Shown here: positions 42,420 to 53,386 of the stretch, piece by piece
Numbering within the stretch: the first letter of the stretch is position 1
How the letters are laid out: each line of letters begins with the position of its first letter
Source: an uncultured Bacteroidota bacterium
GTDB taxonomy: Bacteria; Bacteroidota; Bacteroidia; Bacteroidales; P3
Reading direction: 5' to 3'
Length of the DNA: 64,000 nt
Assembly (NCBI GenBank): GCA_902788805.1
Contig: CADALO010000006.1
Location: forward strand, 124,001 to 188,000
The notes under the pieces: generated by a model
What the model was told of the DNA's origin: nothing
Databases searched by the model: none
What the model saw: only the letters and a program-made list of their open reading frames with translations
Translations under genes and position numbers: made by a program

Positions 42420-43385
42420 CTATTTAACAGAGTTTTTAAGTTCACTGATGACGCTGTCGGTCGATATGCCTTCAGCCTCGGCGAAGTAGTTTCGCACAAG
42501 GCGATGGCGCAGGACCTCGGTAGCCACAGCGTCGACATCCTCGCGGTCGGGCGAGAACTTGCCATTGAGGGCTGCGTTGGTCTTGGCACCCATAATGAGG
42601 TACTGCGAGGCTCGGGGGCCGGCGCCCCACGAGAGATACTTGTGGGCCAGCTGGTTGCCCTCGTTGTCGGGTCTTGTGGCAGCCACCAGGCTTACGGCGT
42701 ATGACACCACGTTGTCGGGCACCGGCATACGGCGTATAACCGACTGATACTCCAAAATCTCTTCAGCGGAGAGGACAACTTCCAATTCGCCATTCATATC
42801 AACGGTGGTGCGCTTTACGATGTCCATCTCTTCGTCAAACGACGGGTAGTCCATCTTTATGTTGAGCATAAAGCGGTCGAGCTGGGCCTCAGGCAGCGGA
42901 TAGGTTCCCTCCTGCTCTATGGGGTTCTGCGTAGCGAGGACGAAGAACGGGCTGTCGAGTGGGTAACTATGGCCACTGACGGTGACCGACTTCTCCTGCA
43001 TTGCTTCAAGCAGGGCGGCCTGTGTCTTAGGCGGAGTACGGTTGATCTCGTCGGCAAGGAGGATGTTGGCGAATATAGGGCCTTTGACAAAGCGGAACTT
43101 GCGATTCTCGTCGAGGATCTCCGTTCCGGTAATATCTGACGGCATCAGGTCGGGAGTAAACTGGATTCGGCTGAATTTCAAGCCGAGAGCCTTGGACAGC
43201 GTGTTTACCATCAATGTCTTTGCAAGTCCAGGCACACCGACCAGCAAGCAATGGCCGCCGGTGAACACGGAGAGCAACAGGCTTTCTACGGCCTTGTCCT
43301 GTCCGATGATGACCTTGCCTATTTCCTGTCTGAGTCGCTGATATTTCTGAACCAGCCTGTTCAATGATTCTGTATCTGATGCCAT
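42420..43385 (-). CDS. MoxR-family AAA+ ATPase
   Basis: A 321-aa AAA+ ATPase. Walker A is GVPGLAKTLMVN, Walker B LLADEINRTPPKTQAALLEA, and ATQNPIEQEGTYPLPEAQLD is the MoxR-specific sensor region. MoxR proteins work with DUF58 and vWA proteins as a chaperone-like system for complex assembly or envelope stress. The DUF58 partner at 36968 is on the same strand but not adjacent. A SurA-type gene lies 33 bp upstream. Confidence 0.95.
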   Translation of the reverse strand: MASDTESLNRLVQKYQRLRQEIGKVIIGQDKAVESLLLSVFTGGHCLLVGVPGLAKTLMVNTLSKALGLKFSRIQFTPDLMPSDITGTEILDENRKFRFVKGPIFANILLADEINRTPPKTQAALLEAMQEKSVTVSGHSYPLDSPFFVLATQNPIEQEGTYPLPEAQLDRFMLNIKMDYPSFDEEMDIVKRTTVDMNGELEVVLSAEEILEYQSVIRRMPVPDNVVSYAVSLVAATRPDNEGNQLAHKYLSWGAGPRASQYLIMGAKTNAALNGKFSPDREDVDAVATEVLRHRLVRNYFAEAEGISTDSVISELKNSVK

Positions 43386-43418
43386 TTTATTGTTCTGTGG
43401 TTTGTGATTAAAGATTTG

Positions 43419-44792
43419 CTACTCGAACCATTTGAGTCGGAAGTTGCAGTCTTTGTAGTCGTTGTCGATGTGGATGTAAGTATTCTTGATTGTCTTCTGA
43501 GCCCAGTCGAATATCTTTTCCTGCTTGGCGTTTTCAAGTGCAGCGTTATAGATGCGGTCGTAGTCGTCGGTGAGATTTGCCTTGTGCTCAGGGTTGCGCT
43601 TAACGACCGTTACAAGTCGGTAGGCATCCTTGTTCTCATCGGTTTTCATCGCCGTGGCATTGCTGACCTGACCTGCGTTCATTTGGGAGAAACCGATGCC
43701 GGGATAGAGCTTTGACAGCTCACTGAGCGTGAACTGATAACCGCCGTTCACGGGGTGCGTCACCTTGCCACCTTCAATCTTGTTGGCGTTGTCCGAATAG
43801 CGGGATGCGGCCTCGGCAAAGGTGATATGTCCAAGCCTGATTTCCTGTGCGATGCTGTCGAGAAGGATGCGGTTACGCAGCAAGTCTTCGGGCGACACCT
43901 TGGGAGTCAGGAGGATATGCCTGCAGTTGACGGTGTTGCCGCGGCGTTCGATGAATTGGAGGATGTGGAACCCGAACGGGCTTTCGATCACCGGCGACAC
44001 CTCGCCTGGCTTTAGGGCAAAAGCCGCAGCCTCAACCTCACCGACCAGTTCGCCACGCGGATAGAAGCCCAGTTCGCCGCCCTTGCTGGCAGTGCCGGGA
44101 TCCTCTGAATAGAGGGCTGCAAGAGTAGAGAACTGCACTTCGCCCTTCAACACACGCTCACGCATCTTGTTCAGTTCCAGCTTGACGCGCTCACGCTCTG
44201 CATCGTTGATTTCAGGCTTGCGCACTATCTCGGCAATCTCGTATGTCTCCTCTATCGTCGGCAAGCTGTCTTTGGGAATATTGTTATAGAACTGGTTGAC
44301 CTCGTAAGGCGTAATCTTCACATTGTTAGTCAGATTATACTGCACGCGCTCTGTCAGCATTCGCTCTTTGAGCATCCTGGACAACAGTTCTTTCATTTCA
44401 TCGTAGGTGTAGCCTGTAGCCTGTCTCATAGCTTCCTTGCTACCATACTGGCGCTCGTAAGCCTTGATGTATCGCTGCACGTTAGACTCAACATCTTCGT
44501 CGGTGATATCTGCATCGGTGCTGTCCACTTCGCCTTTGTGGACAAGCAGTTTCGATATCAAAAGACCTTCGAGGATATTGCATCGGTTTTCAAAAGCATT
44601 CTCATATCCTTGGCGTATACGAATGGAAACGTATCCGTTTTCAATGTCGGACAACTTGACAATATTCTTGCCAACGATAGCAACTACCTTGTCTATGACA
44701 GGTTCGTTATCGCCTTTTGCCTGCTCGTTCTGGGCGATGGCAACCGTGGCTATGGCAGCAAATAAGAATAATGCAACTACCTTGCGCATCAT
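43419..44792 (-). CDS. SurA-like periplasmic peptidyl-prolyl isomerase
   Basis: A 457-aa exported chaperone (signal MMRKVVALFLFAAIATVAIA). The SurA N domain starts IDKVVAIVGKNIVKLSDIE, and two parvulin domains follow (about 177-275, ASKGGELGFYPRGELVGEVE, and 285-385, NCRHILLTPK). It helps outer-membrane proteins fold. The PpiC-type gene is 11 bp upstream, so both form one unit with moxR. ATG at 44792 or 44789. Confidence 0.93.
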   Translation of the reverse strand: MMRKVVALFLFAAIATVAIAQNEQAKGDNEPVIDKVVAIVGKNIVKLSDIENGYVSIRIRQGYENAFENRCNILEGLLISKLLVHKGEVDSTDADITDEDVESNVQRYIKAYERQYGSKEAMRQATGYTYDEMKELLSRMLKERMLTERVQYNLTNNVKITPYEVNQFYNNIPKDSLPTIEETYEIAEIVRKPEINDAERERVKLELNKMRERVLKGEVQFSTLAALYSEDPGTASKGGELGFYPRGELVGEVEAAAFALKPGEVSPVIESPFGFHILQFIERRGNTVNCRHILLTPKVSPEDLLRNRILLDSIAQEIRLGHITFAEAASRYSDNANKIEGGKVTHPVNGGYQFTLSELSKLYPGIGFSQMNAGQVSNATAMKTDENKDAYRLVTVVKRNPEHKANLTDDYDRIYNAALENAKQEKIFDWAQKTIKNTYIHIDNDYKDCNFRLKWFE

Positions 44793-44803
44793 TGATAGTT
44801 TTA

Positions 44804-46894
44804 TTAGTACGTAATTTCGTCTATAACATTCTGATGAACAACCACATTGTACTTCTTTTTCAGTTGTTCAATCAGCTTCTTTTCCAAATAAGTTTGGTAT
44901 TCATTTATATAGTAGCCTCGAGCTTCCTTGACGGTTTTCAATGTAGGATTGTAGAGCTCGTCTACCCTGACAATCTCATACCCCTTCGGCAGCGGCCTCT
45001 CATACACACCCTTACGCCACTGGTTGGGCTTAAGGATGTTCTGGTGCTCTTTCTCGACAACGGTGCCGCCTGTTATTTTAAATTCTCCGTCACCTTTCAC
45101 GGAAGCACGGATCTTGTCCGTGAGCTGGTCTTCCGTCCAGCCTTTCTTGACTGCCTTCTCGACAATCTTGACAACCTTGGCGGGAGCCACAACGCTGCTG
45201 TCCGCGACGTTGACAACGGTAAGACTGGCGCGTTCATTCCAAAAATACGGTGCGTCAGCCTCGTTGTCAATGCTGCGTGTCTTTGAATAAGTATCGTAGA
45301 ACCCAGCAAGTCCCACGGTGTCCTTTATCGCTTTCGACCAGATCATCTTGTCGTTGTAGGCAAAAATCATAAGGCCACTACGGTATTCATTCATCAACTG
45401 TGCGAACTCGTTGTGTTCCTCCTCAAGGTGCTTGTCGGCATATTCAAAAACTTTGTCTTTGATAAAGTTCTCGTACCTGTCTTTCAGATACATATCCAAG
45501 TCAAACGATTTCTCGTATCTCTGGTTTCTCTCAATGAATTTCAGCAGGTCTTTTGCAGTATACTCCTGGTCCTCTACACAGAACAGCGGACGCATATCTT
45601 TAACCATTGTGTCGCTGTAACGCCAAGTCTTGATGAACAGAGAATCTGTCAATGCTGCCCTGCATTCAGCCAGTGAAGCTTTAGGTTCCTTGACACGCTT
45701 GCCGTTTTTGCCTTTCACGGTGACGTAAGTCGTAGTGTAGTCGACAAAATTGTAGCGTTTCTTACACTGCTCCACAAAGGCATTACGTGGCTTGCGGCTG
45801 CGAACGTCGCGGGCCATACGCTGCTTGTAGTAGGGCAGCATCTCCTCATACGACGGCAGACTGTCCTTGCTGTTCAGCTTTACAATATGCCAGCCATAAT
45901 GAGTGTGGAATGGCTTAGACATATCGCCAGGATGCATAAACGAGAGAATACGCACATATTCAGGCGGTATTTCCCTAACATTCATATTGGTCAGAGCTCC
46001 GCCCTGACCGGCTGTACTCTGGTCGTCTGAATAGTCGTTGCACACATTGGCAAAGTTCTCACCGCTCAAAATCTTCTCGAAAGCCTGATTGATAATACCC
46101 TCGGCTTTTGAAGGATCGGAAGATTCTGCCACCCATATATGCTGGAATGAAGCCTTACCCAGATAAGGAACCTTGTCGATAAGCTTTACAAGGTGATAGC
46201 CGTATGCCGTACGTACAGGCTTTGAGACCGCGCCAATTTCCAGATTGTAAGCAGCCGACTCGAAAGGATAGACCATTTCAAAGACATTGAAATTGCCCAA
46301 ATCGCCATCATCCTTTTTCGGCCTGCTGTCGGAGGGGCGCTCAGCTCTTTGGTGAGCCTCGTTGTACTCTATCGCCACTGCAGAGAAGTCCTCGCCTTTC
46401 TTAATCCTTTCATACAGTTCCATAGCCTCCTGATAGGCTCTCAGGGTATCTGCCGGTGTGGGCTGGTTGCCCATCCTCACAAGAATATGAGCTGCGTGCA
46501 ACGTGTAGTGGTTGCGCTCGTAAGCTTCCTTAAGGAGCTGGTCAAGTGTAACGGAATCGATAAGATAAGGTGCCGCCAACTCATTGCGGTAGCCTGTAAG
46601 TTCCTTAATCATATCCGGCATTGTGTCAAAGCCCTGCTCGTAAGCATCCTCCAGCTTCACTCTGTAGTTCACAAACAGGTCAACATGCTCCATCAATGCC
46701 TGGCGTTTCTCGTATGTACAAGCCGTGGGAGCCGCGCTGGGGTCTTTACCCACCGAGCGCAGGAATTCTTTCATAAACTCCGACTTATATATCTTCTTGC
46801 CGTTGATTTCGAAAATAACAGGGTCGTCGGCTTTCTGGGCGTTGACGCCTAAAGCCATAACGACAGCAAACAACAAAACAAAAATCTTCCTCAT
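44804..46894 (-). CDS. PpiC-type peptidyl-prolyl isomerase
   Basis: A 696-aa exported protein (signal MRKIFVLLFAVVMALGVNA). After PVIFEINGKKIYKSEFMKEF come two parvulin domains (about 130-245, AAHILVRMGNQPTPADTL and GAVSKPVRTAYGYHLVKLID; about 245-350, ASFQHIWVAES and GDMSKPFHTHYGWHIVKL) and a long C-terminal region (350-696) of helices and beta strands. It is a periplasmic folding factor paired with the SurA-like gene. The C-terminal domain is larger than in SurA. Confidence 0.93.
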   Translation of the reverse strand: MRKIFVLLFAVVMALGVNAQKADDPVIFEINGKKIYKSEFMKEFLRSVGKDPSAAPTACTYEKRQALMEHVDLFVNYRVKLEDAYEQGFDTMPDMIKELTGYRNELAAPYLIDSVTLDQLLKEAYERNHYTLHAAHILVRMGNQPTPADTLRAYQEAMELYERIKKGEDFSAVAIEYNEAHQRAERPSDSRPKKDDGDLGNFNVFEMVYPFESAAYNLEIGAVSKPVRTAYGYHLVKLIDKVPYLGKASFQHIWVAESSDPSKAEGIINQAFEKILSGENFANVCNDYSDDQSTAGQGGALTNMNVREIPPEYVRILSFMHPGDMSKPFHTHYGWHIVKLNSKDSLPSYEEMLPYYKQRMARDVRSRKPRNAFVEQCKKRYNFVDYTTTYVTVKGKNGKRVKEPKASLAECRAALTDSLFIKTWRYSDTMVKDMRPLFCVEDQEYTAKDLLKFIERNQRYEKSFDLDMYLKDRYENFIKDKVFEYADKHLEEEHNEFAQLMNEYRSGLMIFAYNDKMIWSKAIKDTVGLAGFYDTYSKTRSIDNEADAPYFWNERASLTVVNVADSSVVAPAKVVKIVEKAVKKGWTEDQLTDKIRASVKGDGEFKITGGTVVEKEHQNILKPNQWRKGVYERPLPKGYEIVRVDELYNPTLKTVKEARGYYINEYQTYLEKKLIEQLKKKYNVVVHQNVIDEITY

Positions 46895-46934
46895 TTATTA
46901 TCTTACAATGTTAAAGTTAAGGTCATAATTTGGT

Positions 46935-48407
46935 TTATCTCGAATAATTCGGGGCCTCGCGGGTAATGGCTATATCGTGCGGGTGGCTCTCTGTGCGGCC
47001 AGCTGCAGTAATACGTATAAACTTAGCCTTCTGCAAGGTCTCAATATCCTTCGAGCCAGTGTAGCCCATACCGGCTTTCAAACCGCCAACAAGCTGATAC
47101 AGCACCTCGTTGAGCGATCCCTTGTAAGGCACACGGCCCACAACGCCTTCTGGAACAAGTTTCTTGACATCTGTTTCCTTGTCCTGGAAGTAACGATCCT
47201 TCGAGCCGCTCTGCATAGCCTCCAACGAGCCCATACCGCGATACGACTTGAATTTACGGCCTTCAAATATGATGGTCTCGCCCGGTGCCTCGTCGACACC
47301 AGCCACAAGTGAACCGATCATAATGCTGCTTGCACCAGCGGCAAGAGCCTTGACGATATCACCACTATAGCGAATGCCGCCGTCGGCGATGAGCGGTATG
47401 TCAAATCCACCTTGCTTCAATGCACCAGCCACCTCGCACACTGCCGTAAGCTGCGGCACACCGATACCGGCAATGATACGTGTCGAACAGATACTTCCCG
47501 GTCCAATACCAACCTTCACAGCGTCGGCACCGGCCTCGGCCAGCATCAACGCTGCCTCGCCCGTAGCGATATTGCCAACCACCACGTCAAGTGTCGGATA
47601 CTTAGCCTTGACCGATTTTAGCGCATCCACAACCCTTATCGAATGGCCGTGGGCGGTGTCGATGACAACAGCGTCTACACCCGCGGCGACCAGAGCGTCT
47701 ACACGCTCCATCATATCAGCCGTGATGCCAACACCGGCAGCCACACGCAGACGACCATTGTTGTCCTTGCAGGCATACGGGTGCTCTTTGTTCTTCATAA
47801 TGTCGCTATAGGTTATAAGACCCACAAACTGGCCCTCGTCGTTCACAACAGGCAGTTTCTCAATCTTGTGCTCCTGCAATATCTCGGCAGCCTCTTCAAA
47901 CGTCGTGCCCACGTGCGTCGTCACAAGGTCGGTAATCATTATCTCGCTCAGCGGACGGCTCATATTGCGTTCAAAACGCAAGTCGCGATTCGTGACCATA
48001 CCTATAAGCATCTTGTTGGAATCCACAATCGGGATGCCACCAATGTGATATTCGTGCATCAGGCTCAATGCATCCTTTACCAACGCATCCTTGTCCAGCG
48101 TCACGGGGTCGACAATCATACCGTTCTCCGAGCGTTTCACCTTGCGCACCTCGTTGGCCTGACGTTCTATCGACATATTCTTGTGCAACACACCGATACC
48201 ACCCTCCTGAGCCATACCGATGGCCATAGCAGCCTCGGTCACAGTGTCCATTGCGGCACTGACCATAGGAATGTTAAGTGTGATGTTACGTGAGAAGCGC
48301 GAGTCAACCTTAACTTCGCGCGGAAGAATGTCCGAAAAGCTGGGGACGAGGAGGACGTCGTCGTATGTCAAACCCTCGCCAATAAATTTTGTGGTATCTG
48401 TATACAT
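46935..48407 (-). CDS. guaB: Inosine-5'-monophosphate dehydrogenase
   Basis: GuaB oxidises IMP to XMP, the committed step of guanine nucleotide synthesis. The 490-aa protein starts MYTDTTKFIGEGLTYDDVLL at the ATG 48405-48407; the frame is open to 48530 but that region includes the -7 box at 48425-48432. A CBS pair at about 95-215 sits in the TIM barrel. The catalytic Cys is in GPGSICSTRIIAGIGVPQ (about residue 305) and the flap contains YRGMGSLEAMQSGSKDRYF. All residues expected for activity appear present. Confidence 0.97.
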   Translation of the reverse strand: MYTDTTKFIGEGLTYDDVLLVPSFSDILPREVKVDSRFSRNITLNIPMVSAAMDTVTEAAMAIGMAQEGGIGVLHKNMSIERQANEVRKVKRSENGMIVDPVTLDKDALVKDALSLMHEYHIGGIPIVDSNKMLIGMVTNRDLRFERNMSRPLSEIMITDLVTTHVGTTFEEAAEILQEHKIEKLPVVNDEGQFVGLITYSDIMKNKEHPYACKDNNGRLRVAAGVGITADMMERVDALVAAGVDAVVIDTAHGHSIRVVDALKSVKAKYPTLDVVVGNIATGEAALMLAEAGADAVKVGIGPGSICSTRIIAGIGVPQLTAVCEVAGALKQGGFDIPLIADGGIRYSGDIVKALAAGASSIMIGSLVAGVDEAPGETIIFEGRKFKSYRGMGSLEAMQSGSKDRYFQDKETDVKKLVPEGVVGRVPYKGSLNEVLYQLVGGLKAGMGYTGSKDIETLQKAKFIRITAAGRTESHPHDIAITREAPNYSR

Positions 48408-48424
48408 AGCATTAAATTTTCGTG

Positions 48425-48432
48425 CAAAAATA
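48425..48432 (-). promoter_or_regulatory. Candidate -7 element for guaB
   Basis: The minus strand reads TATTTTTG, 18 bp before the chosen ATG. It argues against the longer start at 48530. Confidence 0.5.
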
Positions 48433-48581
48433 CCAAAAATAATCGACATATAAATAATAAATTTAATAACATTTGCCAACTCATTAATTATCTGCGACAA
48501 AGAACACCATTTTTTTGTCACAGGCAACAAAAACCCTTTTCACATTATACTATTCACTGTTCTCAATTCACTTTTTTTACG

Positions 48582-48589
48582 TACCTTTG
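48582..48589 (+). promoter_or_regulatory. Candidate -7 element for the OMP gene
   Basis: TACCTTTG lies 21 bp before the ATG at 48610. Confidence 0.5.
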
Positions 48590-48609
48590 CAATTCCAAAT
48601 CCAAAGCAA

Positions 48610-49899
48610 ATGAAACACCTTTTCATACTCACATTAGCCCTGTTGACGGGCATCGCCTCGACACAGGCACAGGACACGACCAGAGTCACACCGCGCCACC
48701 CGCACCATCCGTCGGCTCTTGGCATTAGCTCCGACAACTCGATGCATCTGCTATATGACCTGCCCGTAACCAACCGTGAGCTCATACAAGGCTGCCGCCA
48801 CCTGACGCTCGACATCGACGCCGCTGGCTTCTTCTTCGATGCCGAGTATGCCACACCGTTCGCCAAAGGATTCTCCGTCGCCGGCTTCCGCCTTTCGCCT
48901 GCCCTCGCCTACGGCATCAACGAGCGTGCCCAGTTGCGCGTCGGCTTCAACGCCACAGCCTTCGCCGGACTCGACTCGCTCTACCGTCTGCGCCCCACAT
49001 TCTCACTCATCTACGCACCGACCAAGTGGCTCACCCTCGTTGCAGGAACCATCTACGGCAGCAACACACACCAGCTGGCACCAGCCGTCTACGACCCCGC
49101 CCGATGGATATACGACTATCAGGAAGACGGCCTGCAGATACTTACCAAGACAAAAATCTGGCAAAGCGACACCTGGCTCGACTGGACACACTACCTCACA
49201 CCCTGGACTGCCGACCAGGAGCGCTTCACAATGGGAACAAGCCACATCTTTCGAATAGCAAAATTTAATATTGAAAAAGAGGTGTGGAATGGATGCGACC
49301 TTGACAAATACAACCAATTGGGCTGGCAATTCAATCTGCCTGTACATTTCATCGCCAGCCACCGCGGAGGTGAGGTCAAGACCATCGACACCAACACCGT
49401 AACCACATTCAACGAACGCGTCGGATTGCAAATCAAATACTCATTCTCAAACACTTTCACTCCATCTTTCCACTCCTTCAAACTCGACGCCTCTCTCTAC
49501 AACTATCACCTCGAGGACAACACCCTCGACCACGGCGGCAAGGCCTTCTACCCCACCCTTTCCTACGAATGGCTCCACTGGAACCAATACCACCTGTCGC
49601 ACTTCTCCCTCCGCGCCATTGCCGGCTTCTGGCACGGCGACCACTATTTCAGTGCCTTCGGCAGTCCTCTTTTCTGGTCGGCCAACGCCTACAGTGCCCT
49701 GCACATCCCTGCATCGCCAAGCCTTGCCAACGCTACCGACATTCGCAACATACTTACATTCACCCTTTCTGCCGAACACGAATTCAAAGGACTGAACCTC
49801 GGCCTACAGGTCGACGCCCTCTACGACCTCGACCTCCGCAAGACCGACCTCCTTTTCGGTTTCTATATGCGCTTCAAAGAGAAATTCCTGCTGTTTTAA
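48610..49899 (+). CDS. Putative outer-membrane beta-barrel protein
   Basis: A 429-aa exported protein (signal MKHLFILTLALLTGIASTQA). From about residue 60 on, alternating hydrophobic/polar strands with aromatic ends (SVAGFRLSPALAYGINERAQ, PTFSLIYAPTKWLTLVAG, SFSLRAIAG-like, LLFGFYMRFKEKFLLF) and the final aromatic residue (LLF at the C-terminus) indicate a barrel. No transport family was recognised. It precedes the P-type ATPase gene, but a 20-bp inverted repeat and a separate promoter lie between them. Confidence 0.78.
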   Translation: MKHLFILTLALLTGIASTQAQDTTRVTPRHPHHPSALGISSDNSMHLLYDLPVTNRELIQGCRHLTLDIDAAGFFFDAEYATPFAKGFSVAGFRLSPALAYGINERAQLRVGFNATAFAGLDSLYRLRPTFSLIYAPTKWLTLVAGTIYGSNTHQLAPAVYDPARWIYDYQEDGLQILTKTKIWQSDTWLDWTHYLTPWTADQERFTMGTSHIFRIAKFNIEKEVWNGCDLDKYNQLGWQFNLPVHFIASHRGGEVKTIDTNTVTTFNERVGLQIKYSFSNTFTPSFHSFKLDASLYNYHLEDNTLDHGGKAFYPTLSYEWLHWNQYHLSHFSLRAIAGFWHGDHYFSAFGSPLFWSANAYSALHIPASPSLANATDIRNILTFTLSAEHEFKGLNLGLQVDALYDLDLRKTDLLFGFYMRFKEKFLLF

Positions 49900-49920
49900 G
49901 GAGTTAAGGGGGGAGCTAAA

Positions 49921-50003
49921 GGGAAGTTAAGGGGAGTTAAGAGAAGTTAAGGGACAAATGACCCTGCCGGATTGTATTGTCCTTTAACTCCCCTTAACTT
50001 CCC
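49921..50003. repeat. 20-bp perfect inverted repeat built of about 10-bp GGGAGTTAA units
   Basis: Arms 49921-49940 and 49984-50003 are exact reverse complements. The left side (from about 49899) contains about five GGAGTTAAG-like units, the right side two. It may act as a terminator for the OMP gene. Confidence 0.85.
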
Positions 50004-50027
50004 CCAATATCCACTGCCACACAAACA

Positions 50028-50044
50028 TTGCAACTCAGTTGCAA
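50028..50044. promoter_or_regulatory. Candidate operator of the P-type ATPase gene
   Basis: TTGCAAC-TCA-GTTGCAA is a 7-3-7 perfect inverted repeat, 12 bp upstream of the TAATTTTG -7 box (50056-50063), so a bound protein would block the promoter. The Fur-family gene downstream (52552) is the natural candidate. Confidence 0.6.
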
Positions 50045-50055
50045 GAAAACAGCCT

Positions 50056-50063
50056 TAATTTTG
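50056..50063 (+). promoter_or_regulatory. Candidate -7 element of the P-type ATPase gene
   Basis: TAATTTTG lies 34 bp before the ATG, directly after the palindromic operator. Confidence 0.5.
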
Positions 50064-50096
50064 CATTCAGAAAACAAACAATAAAAATGCAATATT

Positions 50097-52124
<2,028 letters not shown>

Positions 52125-52540
52125 AGGTTGGAAAGGGTGAAAAGGGTGAAAAGGGTGAAAAGGTTGAAAAGGTTGAAAAAGGTTGAAAAGGTTAAAAAGG
52201 GTGAAAAGGTTGAAAGGGTTAAAAGGGTTGAAAGGGTTGAAAAGGTTAAAAAGAAACCTGTCTTAAACTTTAAAACCTTCCAACCCTTCAAGCGACCGCA
52301 GGGAGCGAACCTTTCAAACCTTCCAACCCTTCAAGCGACCGCAGGGAGCGAACCTTTCAAACCTTCCAACCCTTCAAGCGACCGCAGGGAACGAACCTTT
52401 CAAACCTTTCCAACCCTTCAAGCGACCGCATGGAGCGAACCTTTCAAACCTTTCCAACCCTTCAAGCGACCGCAGGGAGCGAACCTTTAAAACCTTTCCA
52501 ACCCTTCAAGCGACCGCAGGGAGCGAACCTTTAAAACCAA
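52125..52540. repeat. Composite repeat: purine array and six 43-44-bp tandem units
   Basis: 52125-52253 is a run of GGTTGAAAAG/GGGTGAAAAG-type units (about 10 bp). From 52274 to 52540 six head-to-tail units of 43-44 bp each hold the core AGCGACCGCAGGGAGCGAAC (starts 52291, 52334, 52377, 52421, 52465, 52509) between CTTCCAACCCTTCA and CTTTCAAA. The purine part can pair with the pyrimidine parts. It fills the 427 bp between the ATPase and Fur-family genes. Confidence 0.93.
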
Positions 52541-52551
52541 ACACCGAAACA

Positions 52552-52962
52552 ATGCCCGACGAAGAAACCCTATCCAATGCAGGTATCCGCGTAACAGCCG
52601 TACGCACAATGATATGGCGCCAGGTGCGCCACCACACCGACGGAGTGTTCAGCCTCAGCGACCTCGAAGAGGTGCTGCCCACCGTCGACCGTTCCACCCT
52701 GTTCCGTACGCTGACCCTCTTCAGCGACGCCCACCTGCTGCACAGCGTCGACGACGGCAGCGGCGTGCAGAAATACTGCGTCTGCCATCACGACGACACG
52801 CGCCACTGCCAAGGCCACGTGCACCTCACCTGCACACGCTGCCACAGGACATTCTGCCTCACCGACATCACCATACCGCCCGTACCCCTGCCCGAAGGCT
52901 TCGTTGCCGAAGAGACCGAATATGTCGTCAAAGGCATCTGCTCGCACTGCGCCCGGAAATAG
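52552..52962 (+). CDS. Fur-family metalloregulator
   Basis: A 136-aa Fur-superfamily protein. The winged helix covers residues about 1-80 (GIRVTAVRTMIWRQVRHH, FSLSDLEEVLPTVDRSTLFR, TLTLFSDAHLLH). The dimer domain has HCQGHVHLTCTRCHRTF with one CxxC and ICSHCARK with the second CxxC, the structural zinc site. His-rich HHDDTRHCQGHVH could bind a regulatory metal. It probably controls the neighbouring ATPase; zinc (Zur), iron and peroxide sensing cannot be told apart. The start is the ATG after the repeat array. Confidence 0.9.
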   Translation: MPDEETLSNAGIRVTAVRTMIWRQVRHHTDGVFSLSDLEEVLPTVDRSTLFRTLTLFSDAHLLHSVDDGSGVQKYCVCHHDDTRHCQGHVHLTCTRCHRTFCLTDITIPPVPLPEGFVAEETEYVVKGICSHCARK

Positions 52963-53011
52963 GACGTAGATCCTCCGTTTTTTCACCGCTACATCCCCGT
53001 TACAAAACCGT

Positions 53012-53130
53012 ACCAACTCCGGTCGTTGTACAATATATGTACAATAGTTGTACAATACTTGTACAATTGTAAACGTACAAATATTGTACAAGTATTGTAC
53101 ATATATTATTGTACATATGACGGAGTTGGT
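53012..53130. repeat. TGTACA phased inverted-array element, copy 3
   Basis: 119 bp, with ends ACCAACTCCGGTC and GACGGAGTTGGT. Four TGTACA boxes at 11-bp steps, GTAAAC turn, CGTACA, then TGTACA boxes at 11 and 14 bp. The right flank CCCTTGAAAG matches that of copy 1 (ACCTTGAAAG). It is the main content of the 424-bp stretch between the Fur-family gene and the first C1 peptidase, with the promoter at 53283-53315 as the other feature. Confidence 0.93.
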
Positions 53131-53282
53131 CCCTTGAAAGACTGGCTTTCAATCAGTTGCGTCACAATGGTATTATTCAGCCATATTATTGATTATCAAA
53201 ACATTGGCTAAATTCACCATATTTTTAACATTATTTTAACATTTCAGGCGGTCGGGCAGAAAAAGGTGTGTCGAAAACTTTT

Positions 53283-53315
53283 TTTGTATGGAACGCGTTT
53301 TTTTTATTATCTTTG
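53283..53315 (+). promoter_or_regulatory. Promoter of the first C1 peptidase
   Basis: TTTG (53283-53286), 21 bp and TATCTTTG (53308-53315). The leader is about 65 nt. Confidence 0.68.
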
Positions 53316-53386
53316 CAGTCGCGTAAAATGGGCAAAAAGAGACGCAAAGCCCCACAAAGAATTGAATAACAAATAATAATATAACA

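Noticed and set aside
48408..48530. Longer start for guaB
   Set aside because: The added residues contain the promoter -7 box and do not resemble IMP dehydrogenase.
52128..52490. Open frame of 120 codons with repeated basic residues (KRVKRVKRLKR) after the ATPase gene
   Set aside because: It is a translation of the purine repeat and the 43-44-bp units, whose period is not a multiple of three; there is no conserved domain.
52291..52535. CRISPR array with 43-44-bp period
   Set aside because: The whole unit, including the would-be spacer, is repeated, so there are no unique spacers.
53026..53211. Open frame through TGTACA copy 3
   Set aside because: The Tyr/Asn/Ile/Cys-rich peptide is only the 11-bp unit read in three frames.
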